Numbered from the stretch's first letter, positions 1 to 12,060 are shown. The stretch: 64,000 bases of DNA from Gonocerus acuteangulatus (GCA_946811695.1 OX328123.1:123805747-123869746), one strand, 5' to 3'. A program made the numbers and translations. Notes: generated by a model not told the origin, from the letters alone.

Positions 1-1412
1 ACACTGAACAAAGCGGTGCACTGTTGTGCCGGAACGAAAAAAAAAAAAAAACCCAAACCGAAGATGCTCAATCCTATTTACACTAACATTATTTTAGACT
101 TAATTACTTGTAGAATACTGCTCTGATATTGGTTTTGTATTTTATTGCTATTTTAGATCCCAAAACAACTTTTCATTAACCGTTTTCCCACCGTATAGAA
201 ATCCCAAAGTTTTCAGTTGAAAGTAAAACACTATTTTATACCGCTAATTTTTTCGACGAAAAATTGGTGTTACCCAGGGAGTGAAATGTACGCATGTAGG
301 TTTTAAAAGAAGTTTTTTTGTTTGCCGAAATGTAACAAAAACTTGGAGTATTCAAGCTGTGAAGACATTTGTAATGAAACTTAATTATCTGTATTTCTAA
401 ATTAATTAGGAAATTAGCTATGCGATTATTTTACGATAAATAATTGTTATTTTCTGTAGAGAACTGGACATTGACAGGGAGAGATAGACCTACGTATCTT
501 GCGTGAAACTGTGAAATTTATTTACTCGTTATACGTGCAAATTTTAATAATGAGAAATACCTCAAGAACAGTTAACGCTATTAAATTTGTCGTGAATTTG
601 TTCGACTCAGCACTCAAAAATACATTTGGAATTATATTTCTCTCCGCCCATTGAGTAAATTAAGAATTGAATACTTGCTGTTTTCGGGTCTTTCTTAATA
701 TAAAAATCGTTTATCATCAAAAATAATTATTCTATCGAATAGATAGTGTTCTCTTTTGACTCAGCACAAACAAATACTTTAAAAATTATGCCGAAATCAG
801 AATGATTCAAGTATCTACCGTTTTCTCCCCCAAAATCGGGCGCTTTGCACTACTATAGCGTTCAGTGGTGGAAAATCGAAAATTCAGATTGAAAACAATG
901 AAAAATGAAGGATCATATATCTGTTTGGGAATTCTTATATAACCGTTTCGTCACCTTAATTAAATAAAATAAAATAAATTAATTGCATTAATTAAAATAA
1001 ATGTATAGATTATTTTAATTTTCTTGCCAATTCATAAACATTTAGATAGAAAGGAAGACACAAAAATGTTATAAATGATGCATGAACAGATTCTCATACA
1101 GATATATTGGAGCAAGAAAACGATGGTCTTCGTTTAATAGGCTGTAATTTTAAAAATACATCAAAGCTATATTCGCATGAGCCATTAAAGTTTTCAAATT
1201 TCTTAAAAAACGAATAACATGGCTCTGAATCTCAATGTTTGAAAAAAAACATACCTTTAACAGGTAATATCTCTTAAGAAAGGCCCCTGATAATATTGGA
1301 GCTGTATTCGCATCTCGAAACAGGAAAATTAAACAGGTTTTGGAAGAATTCGTATTTGCTAATAAATTGATACTCAGAAAATGTGGGAGTAGCCATGCAG
1401 AAATCTATTTGA
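1..1412. other. AT-rich gene-free stretch
   Basis: I see no reading frame with recognisable protein content and no structured RNA here. The stretch has short poly(A) tracts (for example near 40-55) and degenerate AT-rich sequence only. Confidence 0.6.
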
Positions 1413-1692
1413 GAAAAAAAAAAAAATCAGTCCCGTAACAGGCCACATACTATAGAGGTATCTGATGATACGCTAGGGAGATAGTGTGGTCGCCTGGTTA
1501 TTCCCTTTGCGGGCACCCATTAATAAATTACTTAAAGGTGGATTTGGCCTGGAGACGGTCACAGAGGCCGAATTCAACCCATGAACAAAGACACTAAAAG
1601 ATAAAAATCTTTAGTGTTTGCTCTTTGACTTGAACTCAGATCCTCCAGCATATTAGTCTAGTACTCTGCAACTGAGTTAACCTCGTGCCCAA
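1413..1692 (-). mobile_element. tRNA-derived SINE, family A, reversed copy
   Basis: Read on the minus strand, this matches the SINE at 32788-33073 almost end to end. The shared blocks are a tRNA-like head with a B-box-like GAGTTCAAGTC, then AGCAAACACTAAAGATTTT, then a block around TTGAATTCGGCCTC, then TTTATTAATGGGT, and finally CACACTATCTCCCT with a GGGACTGATTTT end. The head is more decayed than in the other copy, so this is an older insertion. The end runs into a homopolymer tract at 1413-1426. SINEs of this kind are transcribed by RNA polymerase III and copied by a partner LINE. Which LINE serves this family is not visible, because its end differs from the hairpin tail of the other SINEs in the window. 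Confidence 0.8.
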
Positions 1693-3750
1693 TTAATTAG
1701 AAGAGGTTTTGCAAATCCTAGATAAATACTTTAAACAGGGAAAAATTCGTTTACATTTGTCTCAAAAACCATAGTATGTACAGTGAAATAAACGCCCGGA
1801 TCCATCAATTTTAAAACGAACTTATCAAATAAGGCCGATCAATTTTATCTTCGGAACTACTGAATTGCGTCATTGTTTGGCAACTTAAGTTTCTTCATTT
1901 AAAATAGAAGAAAAAGTCGCTAAAACCAGCGGGAGTGAACTGCGCTTTCAGTGTTCCATGACGACTCTTAAGGAGTGCGTCTTACCTATTATATCATGGG
2001 GATAACATGCCCTTGAAGCCAGGAGCCATACCACTCTGGAGGCGGTGGGCGTCGATCACCAAAATAACACAATATCGGCCATGGCCAGTACAAGAGACGG
2101 GTCACCTTCTGGGAAAACCAGGTGGGGCGGCAATCTGATAGTAGCCCAGTAGTTGTCAGGCTGCAAAAAAAAAAGAGTTCTTTCAAGTTCTGTAATATTT
2201 ATCAAGGTTAGGGGGAAAAGAATTACTTTTGTGTAGTGCGTTTTTTTTTTTTTTTTTTGTCCGTGACAATGACCGTAGTCATCATTCGTTCATTTTAACG
2301 CATGCGCTTCAGTATAATGTTAAGCTTATTGGAGGGGGTATTACTGCCATCGTCTACCCTTAGCCCCGCCTACTGACCAACCTTTCATGGGAAGTCCATT
2401 TCAATGTATCAACAAAAAAAAAAAAAAGAAAGAAAAAGAAGAAATCCTCCATGTATTAATTCCCTCCATGGATACATTTCTTTTGAGCGGTAAGTTGAAT
2501 CGATTCGTCTAAAGCCCGTGGTATTCCGCTCCGCTGAACTCTAAGGCCGTACAGGAGTGGACTCGCACGCGCATTAAACAGGAGCATTATTCTCTCCTCC
2601 CCGGGGATTGGATCCAGAGATAATCCTTTCATACGATTCATCGAGATAAAACTAGAGAGAGCTTTGGAGTTTATGCTTGAGGCAATGTAGCTAATACTGG
2701 TATGGGAACGGGTTAGTTGTGAAATACCAAGTACTAATCTCTAATAAATAGAATGCTTTTCTCTTTTCACGTGTTCCCTCCCCCCCCCCTTGCAAATATC
2801 GAGAAAAACGCGCTTTTCATATTTCGTGAGTGTTTAGGATGTGTGGACGAGCATTTTTTGCCCTTTATAACCCAGAGATCATTCCGTTGAAAAAATAAAT
2901 CGAGTTCGTTATCCAGCAGAATCCACTACATAATATTTTATTGGTAAAATTTTATACTTGGTATTATTAAAATTATGTCTGTATTTATCTTTTTTTATGG
3001 AACTGCTGAACCATTCGCTTCGCGCCCTTTTATAATTCCTAACTTGTTTTCCTATATGAACATGTAATCAAGGAAACCCGGAGTATGCAACATGGCTTGG
3101 CTTTTTGATCCAACTGTACTCAATTTTGAAGGGGCGTGAGAAATTGCTAGAATTAACCTTTACGTGAGGTGCGGTTCTTTCAGCAACCCTTGACTTAATT
3201 TGCTCTATATTTTCAATTTATTGCAATCCTTTTCATCTCTTTCGTACCTTCCAAATAGGAGCTGTGTTCACATTGAGGTTGTACTGGCATAAGATAAAAT
3301 CTTATTTGTATGTCTTTCGGGTATTTTATTGGATTGGGGTGCTCATAACCCCTCACATTCCAATAATATAAAAAAAAAATTTTTTATTTTGATATTTCAC
3401 ATGATTATCAAGAAAAAATGATGTGGATTTATCTATAAGTGTTTGGAGAGGATGTAAAAGTTGAGTTTATTGAGTCGGAAGGAGATATTTTTGAAAGCAT
3501 TAGTCAGGTTAAATAATTGTATTAAAACTTAAGCAAAAGTAAAGGCATCGTTAGAGTAGAATCGCATCAGCAACTTGAAAACCAAATTAAACACCATGCT
3601 CAAAATAAATAAAGGAGAAAATAAAAACAGCATGCATCATAAAAAATAGAAAGAAATTTGTTACTAAAATAACTGATAAATTTAAATTAGAGGTAAAATA
3701 GGGGGAGTTTAATTTTAAGAAGATATTTCTTCTGGAGATTTTAAACATAT
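1693..3750. other. Gene-free stretch with one GC-richer patch
   Basis: No gene is recognised. A patch at about 2010-2165 is clearly less AT-rich than its surroundings and may be an old repeat, but I cannot assign it. Poly(T) lies near 2240-2258 and poly(A) near 2414-2426. The rest is unremarkable AT-rich sequence. Confidence 0.5.
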
Positions 3751-4009
3751 CGGCGATGCAAAAGCAAATTATCGAATGTGAAAATCACCACTTTCAAGAG
3801 AGAAAATACATTTATTTATTACTTTGCTCTTGGGCAGTCAAATAGTCGGCAGATTCGACCTTATGACAGTGGTTACATTCCACTTTCATTGTGTGAACTT
3901 AGATTCGAGAGTTTGCCGTCCATCTGTCCAATCGTAATCAGCAAAGATTTAAAATGAAAAATGCGTTTTTTTCACATTCGATACTTTGCATTTGTGTCGA
4001 AGATATGAC
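3751..4009. mobile_element. Small TIR element (MITE-like), family G copy 1
   Basis: The two ends are inverted copies of each other. The left end reads around ATCGGCGATGCAAAAGC then ATCGAATGTGAAAA. The right end reads TTTTCACATTCGATACTTTG then a GTGTCGAAGAT end. The same ends bound a 236-bp element at 62277-62513, and a single end occurs at 28378-28445. There is no coding capacity, so this is a non-autonomous element. The superfamily cannot be assigned, because no clear target duplication is visible. Confidence 0.65.
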
Positions 4010-4949
4010 ATATTGATTATTGATCACTGACTACTGTCCACCATATTGGTTCCATTCAGTCCATGGCTAGTCTGGACGGGCCCTACTTGTGGAAGGTTTC
4101 CGCCATCACAGTCAAGAACACACAACTCCTTCACAGTTGAAAGTCAAGACGTTACAATTAAAAGACACCAAAAGAGTGCAATACAAAAAATTGTGAAACT
4201 ATTTAGTGAACTTTTTTATTTTTCGACCTTTCGCCTAAGACCAATAATCAAACATTGAAGTACAGGCTCAGCTTAATAAGGAAAATATATCCTATTTTTT
4301 TAAGTAAATTTAGTTTCATTGAAACAATACGACTTCACAACAGCTATCGCCATGTTGAAGGTCTATTTTGTTATCCACTTTAATCTGAAGTTTCAAATGC
4401 TTATTATGGATACTCTTTGACTTGAAAATTCGAAACGCTACGGAGGGAGAGTTTAGGGGTGCCTTAACGGGGAGGAGAGAGACAATGGACGGGGAGTTGC
4501 TTGGTGCCTCCTCCAGATGTGACCACATCCTCAACAGCTGGTAGGGTCACTTACCGATGGCCACTCTACTGGAATAACTCCAGCGCAGCACACATTTAAT
4601 TAAACACTACCTAAATCTTTTCTGATATTTTCTGTTTGTTTTGCTTTTATTGTATCGAGCAGATGGAATTTTTTCTTTTTCTACATGAAAAAACTCGTAA
4701 ATTCGAAAGACAGTTTGTGAGTTTTAAATTGCGAGCTCTGAAGCAAATAACTGATATATTCAACTTATTAACCTCTAAGTCGAATTAGAATAGCAAGACG
4801 CTGAGTCAGCGAGTTTCATTAGGTCCATTGAGAGGAAAACCTACATATGACATCGATTTCTCGAAATCTGAAAATCTCAACGTTTCATTACCCATGGGGA
4901 AAAAAAAAACGAACGTCCAAATTTATGGAGTTATATATTTAATCTTAAA
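4010..4949. other. Gene-free stretch before the assembly gap
   Basis: Nothing is recognised. Short open frames here have no conserved motif and the composition of the surrounding DNA. Confidence 0.5.
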
Positions 4950-5149
4950 NNNNNNNNNNNNNNNNNNNNNNNNNNNNNNNNNNNNNNNNNNNNNNNNNNN
5001 NNNNNNNNNNNNNNNNNNNNNNNNNNNNNNNNNNNNNNNNNNNNNNNNNNNNNNNNNNNNNNNNNNNNNNNNNNNNNNNNNNNNNNNNNNNNNNNNNNNN
5101 NNNNNNNNNNNNNNNNNNNNNNNNNNNNNNNNNNNNNNNNNNNNNNNNN
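4950..5149. other. Assembly gap (200 N)
   Basis: There are exactly 200 unknown bases. A round length usually marks a gap of estimated or arbitrary size, so distances across it may be wrong. The 130-codon frame that appears to span it is an artefact of translating N. Confidence 0.98.
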
Positions 5150-5590
5150 ATTTTTTAAAATATAACTTTCCTTGGTGTATTAAAAACTCTGTAAATAGTT
5201 ATCATAAAAGAGTCCCATAAAAAACGGCATAATATTTTATGCAAATGAATGGAATAATGTTTGAGGAGTGTGAGAACTGCCCTGAAATCTATGAGTGGCC
5301 ACCGGAACTACACTACTGGAGTCACTGAAACGGCTTTTGATCCAAGAAAGTACACGGGGAAGCAAATCAGTCCTACATTTGTTTCGAATCCTTCTACGAA
5401 AAGGAACGTCTTTTTTTTATGTATTAATGTAACTTAATTTACGGTTTTAATAACTGTAGATACTGATATCTAAAAAGAATCACCAATGCTTTGTATTTTT
5501 TCCATAATCTAATTTTCCAGCACATCTACAGAGTCAAATGACATAGCGGAGTCATTTGGACACGACTTATATTTTCTCGTTTACATATGG
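5150..5590. other. Gene-free stretch
   Basis: AT-rich sequence between the gap and the 108-bp palindrome. No feature is recognised. Confidence 0.5.
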
Positions 5591-5698
5591 ATTACAGAAC
5601 ACATAGAACTCTTATTGTAGTCATATTTTATATGTAATGTATTATAATACATTACATATAAAATATGACTACAATAAGAGTTCTATGTGTTCTGTAAT
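5591..5698. repeat. Perfect 108-bp palindrome with no spacer
   Basis: The sequence equals its own reverse complement over 54 bp on each side of a centre at 5644/5645 (core GTATTATAATAC). I checked the ends: 5591 pairs with 5698, and 5590 with 5699 does not pair. It is too long and exact to arise by chance. It could be a recent fold-back insertion, a hairpin-mediated duplication, or an artefact of library construction or assembly. Confidence 0.95.
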
Positions 5699-6690
5699 AA
5701 TTATTAGCGTGGAACAAACTTTTATTATAGGAGTAATCTAACAAAAAGTGTCCAAAAATTAAGCTGCATTATGCTGTTACATGGGTGTGTACTGTCTTAT
5801 ACATCAAAATCTGCAGAGATATTCAATTTTGTCGAAAAAAAGGGAACAATACACAGCCCCAAATATTTTGACTGATGATTTCAACTTGTATCTCAAGAAA
5901 ACTAAATATCTACAATTTCTTCATTTCACGCAGGAAGCCTTTGGAATACTGCTGAAGAAGAATCCAGCTCTATCCATTACTAGGTAAGGATCCTGCAATG
6001 ATTCGATTTTCGCCCGTCCTATTGAAAAGATTTATTCGAAGAATTATGTAATCCACTTCATTTTTTCCCCTCGATATTTTCTTCTTCCTACTCAGGGAAA
6101 TAGGACGAGATCATTTTGCGAATTCGCGATCATCACTCGAAACGATTTTTTTCAGTACTTTATGAAAATGAACTGGCCTTCCTGAGAGTTGAACCTGCTT
6201 CTTATATTTTCTTTCTTAACCAAGAAGGCTACAGCACTCTATATTACCTACACTAACTAGGATATAAGTTTCTAAATCCACCATCAGAAGACATAACTTA
6301 CGATCCTGCGTTGTGAAGACCGACAGCCTATGTCTTAAGGTCCGGGAGAAGGATGCTTAATTTCCAGCATGGGAAGCTAAATATGTAAAAGTTGTGACAT
6401 TGAGGTTTACCATATATTTCGATATTTAGAAAGTGAAGCCTACTATCTAAGAACAAATATTTCAAGTATAAAGAAGTATCAAACTATGATGGCTGCCTGG
6501 ACATAAAGACCGGAAAAAAACGACGGCTGACACACTTGTGCCAGACTTGTGATAGAAGAACAGCCATACCCACCATTTTATCTATTCCACAATGACCTTA
6601 CACGACACACTAACAGAGTCATACTAGACAAATTGGCGACTTCATTGGTTTACTGTGACGGACAATAAACTAAGATCTATTGAAATCTGT
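5699..6690. other. Gene-free stretch
   Basis: One 68-codon frame (5781-5987, plus) has no recognisable domain. Nothing else stands out. Confidence 0.5.
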
Positions 6691-6867
6691 AGGAGGCCCG
6701 ATGGCTGTGAGAGTTAAGGCGTGTGCTCACTGTGTAACACTCAGTGCCAAGCGTCACGGGTTCGATTCCCACTAGGGGTGGTGACTTTTGTTTGGAAAAA
6801 AGATAACCCGTCCTGAAATTCTAAGTTAATTGTAATGGACGTTAAAATTTAAATAAATAAATATTAG
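6691..6867 (+). mobile_element. tRNA-derived SINE, family B
   Basis: A tRNA-like head contains an A-box-like stretch near GTGAGAGTTAAGGCG and a good B box, GGGTTCGATTCCC, about 45 bp further on. The body includes AAGATAACCCGTCCTG. The 3' end is AATGGACGTTAAAATTT followed by (AAAT)n. The same 3' end, without the head, occurs at 56296-56328, which shows that this is a dispersed family. The B box is nearly canonical, so the copy may still be transcribable by RNA polymerase III. Its end is unlike the hairpin tail shared by the family C and 5S SINEs. Confidence 0.85.
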
Positions 6868-7019
6868 AACCTCTATTAGATACAGACTGGAGATCATCGT
6901 ACAGGAGCTCACTCCGAAACTCCGACAAACCCCAATGTACGACTTTAACCAGTAACACAGACCTTAGTGTAAAACATATATTGTTTATTAATATATTGTA
7001 AAACATATATTGTAACTAC

Positions 7020-8337
7020 TAAGGCTAAGAGTTAGTAAGCTCTCTACATTATGCATGAGTTCTGACCATAGATGTAAGGTAATTTATAACATTAATTAGA
7101 AACCTACAATGCAAAGATATATGACTGAAATATGAAATTAGAAAAAAAATGTATTAGTAAAGAAAGTGCAAACATGAAAATATTTCTATTAAGGCTTGTT
7201 CCTATCAGGTGCATCAGAGTTGCAGTTCTACACACAGCTGAAGTCCAACGTGTTAGATTGATCGTGTAGGAAGGGCTTTGTCCAGAATAGACTTACTCCA
7301 AGCCCCACCCTAAGAACCTCTAAGGAAAGAGTTAATCGTAATATTGTAAAACATATATTGTTTATCAACCTAAATATTTCTTTATTTTTTTTGTATTATA
7401 GAAGCTATAAATCATATATTGTATGTCGGTTACGGTAAACGTAGACATTCCTCATGACCTGACTGACATACTTTCTGAAGGCTGCCAGCATATTGACACA
7501 GCATTGGCGTATTTGAAAAAGACGAACATGTTTGAAACAATATAAAAATAGTAGAATGTCCGTAAGAACCTATTCCACTTTGTTTTTTTTTTTTTTTGTT
7601 TTTGTTGCAATAATCGTTTAAAAAAATATTTCATTCAATTAATTAAAAAATTAATTTCTCTATTTATTTACTTAAATTTGTTTTCTTGACTATAAATACC
7701 TTAAATATCTAAATACTCACCAATTGTTTGAGATAAATGATGTTTTGGACAGGCATCGTTTAATGCAGCGCCAACATCAGTTCATAACAGGGAATTAAAT
7801 GTTATTCGCCTCAGATGCGGAGCATCGACAATAAATAATAATAATAATAATAATTATTAATAAAATAACCTGTCCAGCTATAAATATTGAAAGAATCTAG
7901 TATAACCTTTCTTCTACACAGCCCTTAGGAAAGGTAAATGCTTCTAGTTGAGTTCTACAGAAGGCCTTGATTCAGAAAGACCGTTTGGGCGTAAAAGGAG
8001 AATAAAAACAGTACTAAAACCAAGAGTAAAACTCTTTCCTTAGAGGTTCTTAGGGTGAGGCTTGGAGTAAGTCTATTCTGGACAAAGCCCTTCCTACACG
8101 ATCAATCTAACACGTTGGACTTCAGCTGTGTGTAGAACTGCAACTCTGATGCACCTGATAGGAACAAGCCTTAATAGAAATATTTTCATGTTTGCACTTT
8201 CTTTACTAATACATTTTTTTTCTAATTTCATATTTCAGTCCAGTGCATTGTAGGTTTCTAATTAATTTTATAAATTACCTTATATCTATGGTCAGAACTC
8301 ATCCATAATGTAGAGAACTTACTAACTCTTAGCCTTA
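7020..8337. mobile_element. Fold-back DNA element with ~310-bp terminal inverted repeats
   Basis: Arms at 7020-7333 and 8030-8337 are inverted copies that match almost base for base. They share TAAGGCTAAGAGTTAGTAAG at the outer ends and CCTCTAAGGAAAGAGTT at the inner ends. The outermost bases are TA on both sides, consistent with a TA target duplication as in the Tc1/mariner group, though no transposase frame is present. The 700-bp centre holds a LINE 3' end (7395-7855). The repeat AAAACATATATTGT occurs both just outside the left arm and inside it. The element is therefore a composite of a non-autonomous fold-back and a retrotransposon fragment. Confidence 0.8.
7395..7855 (+). pseudogene. LINE ORF2 C-terminus and 3' UTR fragment
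   Basis: In one plus-strand frame the DNA reads VDIPHDLTDILS, then HIDTALAYLK, then NMFETI and a stop near 7545. The same peptide blocks are encoded on the minus strand at 62715-63125, preceded there by VKHILTDC, the last part of the C-terminal CCHC-type motif found at the end of LINE ORF2 proteins. The 3' UTR ends in a decayed version of the shared hairpin tail followed by (AAT)n at 7831-7853. The fragment is 5' truncated, has no RT domain and sits inside the spacer of the 7020-8337 fold-back. Confidence 0.7.
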
Positions 8338-8354
8338 ATCGTTCCCGACTCAAA

Positions 8355-8416
8355 AGAAAAGTCCGACTCTCAGGAACTGCGTCATCTTAGCGCGATTCCG
8401 TTCATATCCCTAGTGT
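8355..8416 (+). repeat. Dispersed short repeat, family F
   Basis: The block AAGTCCGACTCTCAGGAACT followed by GCGTCATCTTAGCG and CCCTAGTGTTCTTA recurs, in part, at about 28561-28600 (minus), 45037-45060, 49097-49142, 58725-58765 (minus) and 63925-63950. It contains a small dyad, CGCAGGAACTGCG in the better copies. It has no coding sense and does not match the other families in the window. Confidence 0.65.
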
Positions 8417-9639
8417 TCTTAGTAAAGAAATAGCAATAGTTATAGGTGGGGGTTGATCATTCGTGAAAAATATTCCAACGTTCGTTCTTGGAAACACTAT
8501 AACACTGATTCACATTTTCTTACGTTATTTTATTAAAATACTCATTTTACTACTAAATGCAATTAAAAAAAGAATAACCAATTAAGACATTAGGTAAAAC
8601 ATGTTTCAGAAAGGTCTACAGCCTCTACAGCTTAACCGATTTCAATGTTTAAAAAATGAAATGTAATAAAATTTAGAACAACTTTGTCAATTCACATGTT
8701 TGTTTTTTGTTTCACTTGTTTATTAAATTACGTGGAAAGATGTTACAACCATCCAATGTTTATAACCTTCCAATGCTTATAACCTCCTAGCTACCTTTCT
8801 TATAAATCATTTTAAAATATGAATACTAATGCTTCTCGTATCGTACATAAGTAACAGTTATAAATTAACTGTTACACTAAGATTTATTTTTTTGGGACTG
8901 ATATACTTCCAGAAGATTGATTGCCCTCTCAACTCCTCCTTCATACCTCCAATATTTAAACTAATCGAAGGTTTCTAAGCTTATTAGGTTGTATTTCTTA
9001 AATTAATTACTCATTTTCACTTCACTACGAGGTCAATACTGACGTGCCGGATCGGGTCGGGACCAATGTAGGCACTCACGTTGGCCGCTGTCTGCCGTTG
9101 TCGGTTAAACGTAATCAGATCGGAACGGATCGGGAGAAAGACGGGTCCAATGCAGGTTCAGCCAAAGTCAAAAGGGAATGTCCAATACGTAGTCATGTTA
9201 GCACATCTTGGCATAACATTCCGAATGTTGGAACTGCAGGTTTTTACAGTCGGCTTAAATCCCGTAAATTGTCTTATGTGTACGCCCTGTCGACTTGCCA
9301 ATTGTACGTTATATGTTGTTTTAAAACAATTATCCATATGTCAATTTATCAAAGAGTTCAGCACCAACCTATTTACAGAAAGCACAAGCACCAACCAAGA
9401 AAGGTTACAGCTTGACAGCAGAAAGGATATTAAAGTTTCATATAAACTTGTAGGTCCGCACCAATCCTAATTATTTTTTACCCCTTTCCACTTTGGGAAG
9501 TAAAAAGAACAGTTCTCCGGACTCATTTTCATATCTAAGATGAAACATTTATTTTTGCCAATAGAAAATAATTTTTTCCAGTTAATTAATTAAATTCTTA
9601 ACTTTTGGCACTATATCAATATGTAAGAGTGCCCAGCTA
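8417..9639. other. Gene-free stretch with two overlapping open frames
   Basis: Two overlapping plus-strand frames (9044-9415 and 9081-9470, 123 and 129 codons) cover a less AT-rich patch. Neither shows a domain, signal peptide or conserved motif that I recognise. They may be part of a decayed repeat next to the RT scrap at 9640. Confidence 0.45.
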
Positions 9640-9885
9640 CTTAAAGATTTAATTAACATGTACCATGTGCAAATTATTTGAACCAATATTGAATATATTG
9701 ATTGAATTGAAAATATTGATAAGCACTACTTTTAGGAAAAGTGGATTTAGTCCAGACAGAATCACAAATGTCCAGACAGAATCACAAATCCGTCATGAAA
9801 CCGATATCGAACGTGCGTTCGACTCCAAAAGATACGATCAGTTTTATTGATGTAAGAAATGCCTTCCCTGTTGTCTGAGAAAATA
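9640..9885 (+). pseudogene. LINE reverse transcriptase scrap
   Basis: The peptide around 9665-9850 reads CKLFEPILNILIE, then GFSPDRITN, then ERAFDS. A shifted frame then gives FIDVRNAFPVV. The order matches fingers and palm motifs of LINE RTs (compare LCKLLEKLVVKRL and VFVDIESAFDRTW in the intact frame at 40591-42783). A 20-bp stretch beginning GTCCAGACAG is tandemly doubled near 9750-9790. The fragment is short, frameshifted and has no catalytic YADD box, so it is not functional. Confidence 0.6.
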
Positions 9886-11380
9886 AATTGTTGATAATTC
9901 AGTTGAATTAGGCGTTCAGGGGAAGGTCTTAAAAATTATTTCTTAAAATTTTAAGAACGCAAAAAAGTAGAATCTTGCAAGACAGAAAGTGGGTTTCGTC
10001 ATTTTCTCTGTACCAAGAAATAATAGTGTACTTGGGAATATTTGATAAACAGTGAAATCAATGATCAACTAGAACTATAAATTAATTGGTTTACTTTTCA
10101 CAATGAACCAGGAATCCTTAGAATCAATTTATTTCTAGATTAATCAAGAATAGGCTTTATTCACGGAGAAGATTATAATTTGCCTGTTTTCTAGTATACA
10201 AATTATATAATCACTCATTAGTATCTTTCATTATTCTATTGCTGTTAAATCAATTGGTAATTTTAAATCTCATAGGTATATGAACATAACTACCAAGAGA
10301 TCTGAAAAGAAGTTATGTAAATGAAAACATTTTTTTTTTTTTTAATTTACACGAATACCATTACTGTCATGTCAATATCACGCAGACATGAGGACAGTGG
10401 CCTGTTGTGGGAAAGTTTTATTTTATAAATGTAATAGGGCATTTGCAAAACTTTACCGGACAATTATTTAATAAAATTAATTAACAGAGGCATCATCATA
10501 GTTAAAATAAACTCATTTCAAAAAAATCAATTTTTTATACTACCAAAATTTCTTTTTTAAATAATAATAGGCAGGAGGACTAAACAAACAAAAATATAAT
10601 TATAACGTCGATTGATTTATTGAAAATCATATCTACAAGTTTCCTGATAAGGAGACAAATAAAAGAAAACATTCAAATAATAAAAAAGGTCATTTACGTC
10701 ATTGTTGAAAATTGATGTTCAGAATAATGATAAAAATCAAACATGTCCACAGATATTTTATTTTTTGCAGGACGTTTTTAGGGACTTAACCCCATTTACA
10801 GAGCCCATACAAAGGAGTCTATGAGCAAGGCTCGGTTGAATAAGGGCCCTTGCAGTAGAATTAAAAATTGCTGAAAACCTCCTGCCAAAAATGAAATATC
10901 TTTAGAAATTTTGGACTTTTTTCATTATTCAGAAAAAAAACCTCAGAAAACAAAATTTACATTTATAGTATTTAAATCGTTTTTTTTTTATTTTAATTTA
11001 TTTGGCAAAAGGTAATATTGTATTCTTTTTGAGTTACATCTTGACACCTCAAGATTTTTGAGTTTCCTCTGCCTAAGATATACAATAAACTACCGAATCG
11101 TTCACTTCGATCATGTCTATTTAATTTTAGTTATTATTATTAATATTGTAATAGTCAAGTGAATGTAAAGTTCCTTCCATAAAATTTCCTGAAAGTCTAT
11201 TGTGCGCTGCTGTTATCTTATTCTGGATGGTAATTTGTTTTCTTTGTATTCTATCCATTGTACCCAGCTGACTACTTGCTGATTATATAGCCATACGAGT
11301 AAATCTCACATATGTCTTGGTCATTGTAAAGGAGAATTTTGCATAGTACAATTAGGCTAGAATGGTAATAAGGTTAGTAT
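9886..11380. other. AT-rich gene-free stretch
   Basis: No gene or recognisable element is seen. Only short homopolymer runs and degenerate AT-rich DNA are present. Confidence 0.55.
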
Positions 11381-11384
11381 TTGC

Positions 11385-11426
11385 GCTTCTGAAGAGGCGT
11401 CTAAAGTGGTGTGAAATATATAGAGC
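11385..11426 (+). ncRNA. Hammerhead-ribozyme-like motif 1
   Basis: CTGAAGA (11389-11395) matches the hammerhead core CUGANGA, and GAAA (11413-11416) matches the second core block. Between them GCGTC can pair with GGTGT (stem II, partly G-U). T11417 and A11420 could form a minimal stem III. GCTT before the core pairs with GAGC after the ATA triplet (stem I, one G-U). The second copy at 32418-32460 has the same layout with different but still complementary stems. One extra G between the core and stem II makes it non-canonical, and stem III is very short, so activity in cis is doubtful. Minimal hammerheads are known in Penelope-like retroelements, but no such RT is visible nearby. Confidence 0.4.
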
Positions 11427-11829
11427 TAAGTTTTAATAAATGAGTTGACATTATAATTCTATTTTTTTATAATTGATCTTGGTTCTGTCCTCATAAGCTG
11501 CGATTGAAACCCGTCTAGATATTTCTATCTACCGAAAAGAAAAAGAGGATGCTGGATTGAAACCAGTCAGGTTCCTACCAAAATTCCCAGACCTTGATGT
11601 ATGTCCAGACAAACCAGCATGCTATCTTTAGGTCCGTCCCCTTATTCCACTATTGCCAAACACTCCAGCTTCCCCTCTTTGGCCCACATCATTCCTGTAA
11701 CAAAATCAAATATTAGTCATAGTCATTCCGTTAAACCGCACATCGGGTTCACAAGAACTACAAATGATTCTTTGTGATAGTCGAATATAAAACAAGTTAT
11801 CTGTCAAGGACAGCTGACTCAATTCTTAA

Positions 11830-11894
11830 CTTTAGCACTTTCCCAAGGTGTCCATACCACTGGATACCGAAAATGAGCCCCGTCGAAAGTTATG

Positions 11895-11949
<55 letters not shown>

Positions 11950-12060
11950 GTGTGTTTTTGTTTTGAGCCAAGAAAGTTGGTACATAGCATTCCAATAAGA
12001 AAGGAATGGTGGCGTTCGTTAACCAGCAAAACCTCCATTTTAATAAGGTTTATTCAGGAA
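11830..12060 (-). mobile_element. Helitron-like non-autonomous repeat, family E copy 1
   Basis: In plus-strand order this copy shows TTTAGCACTTTCC, then ATACCGAAAATGAGCCCCGT, a (TG)n microsatellite at 11899-11955, then TTTTGTTTTGAGCCAAGAAA and TTCGTTAACCAGC. The same blocks in the same order occur at 14108-14440 and reversed at 45300-46317. Read on the minus strand the element ends in an AGGAAAGTGCTAA-type terminus. It is bounded on the right by the SINE at 12068. It has no coding capacity; the frames across the microsatellite are artefacts. Confidence 0.6.

Noticed and set aside
4828..5220. 130-codon frame across the gap
   Set aside because: Most of it is untranslated N; no real coding evidence.
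9044..9470. Two overlapping ~125-codon frames
   Set aside because: No motif, no similarity to the nearby RT scrap, and two frames open together in a GC-richer patch. Kept only as an unassigned patch.
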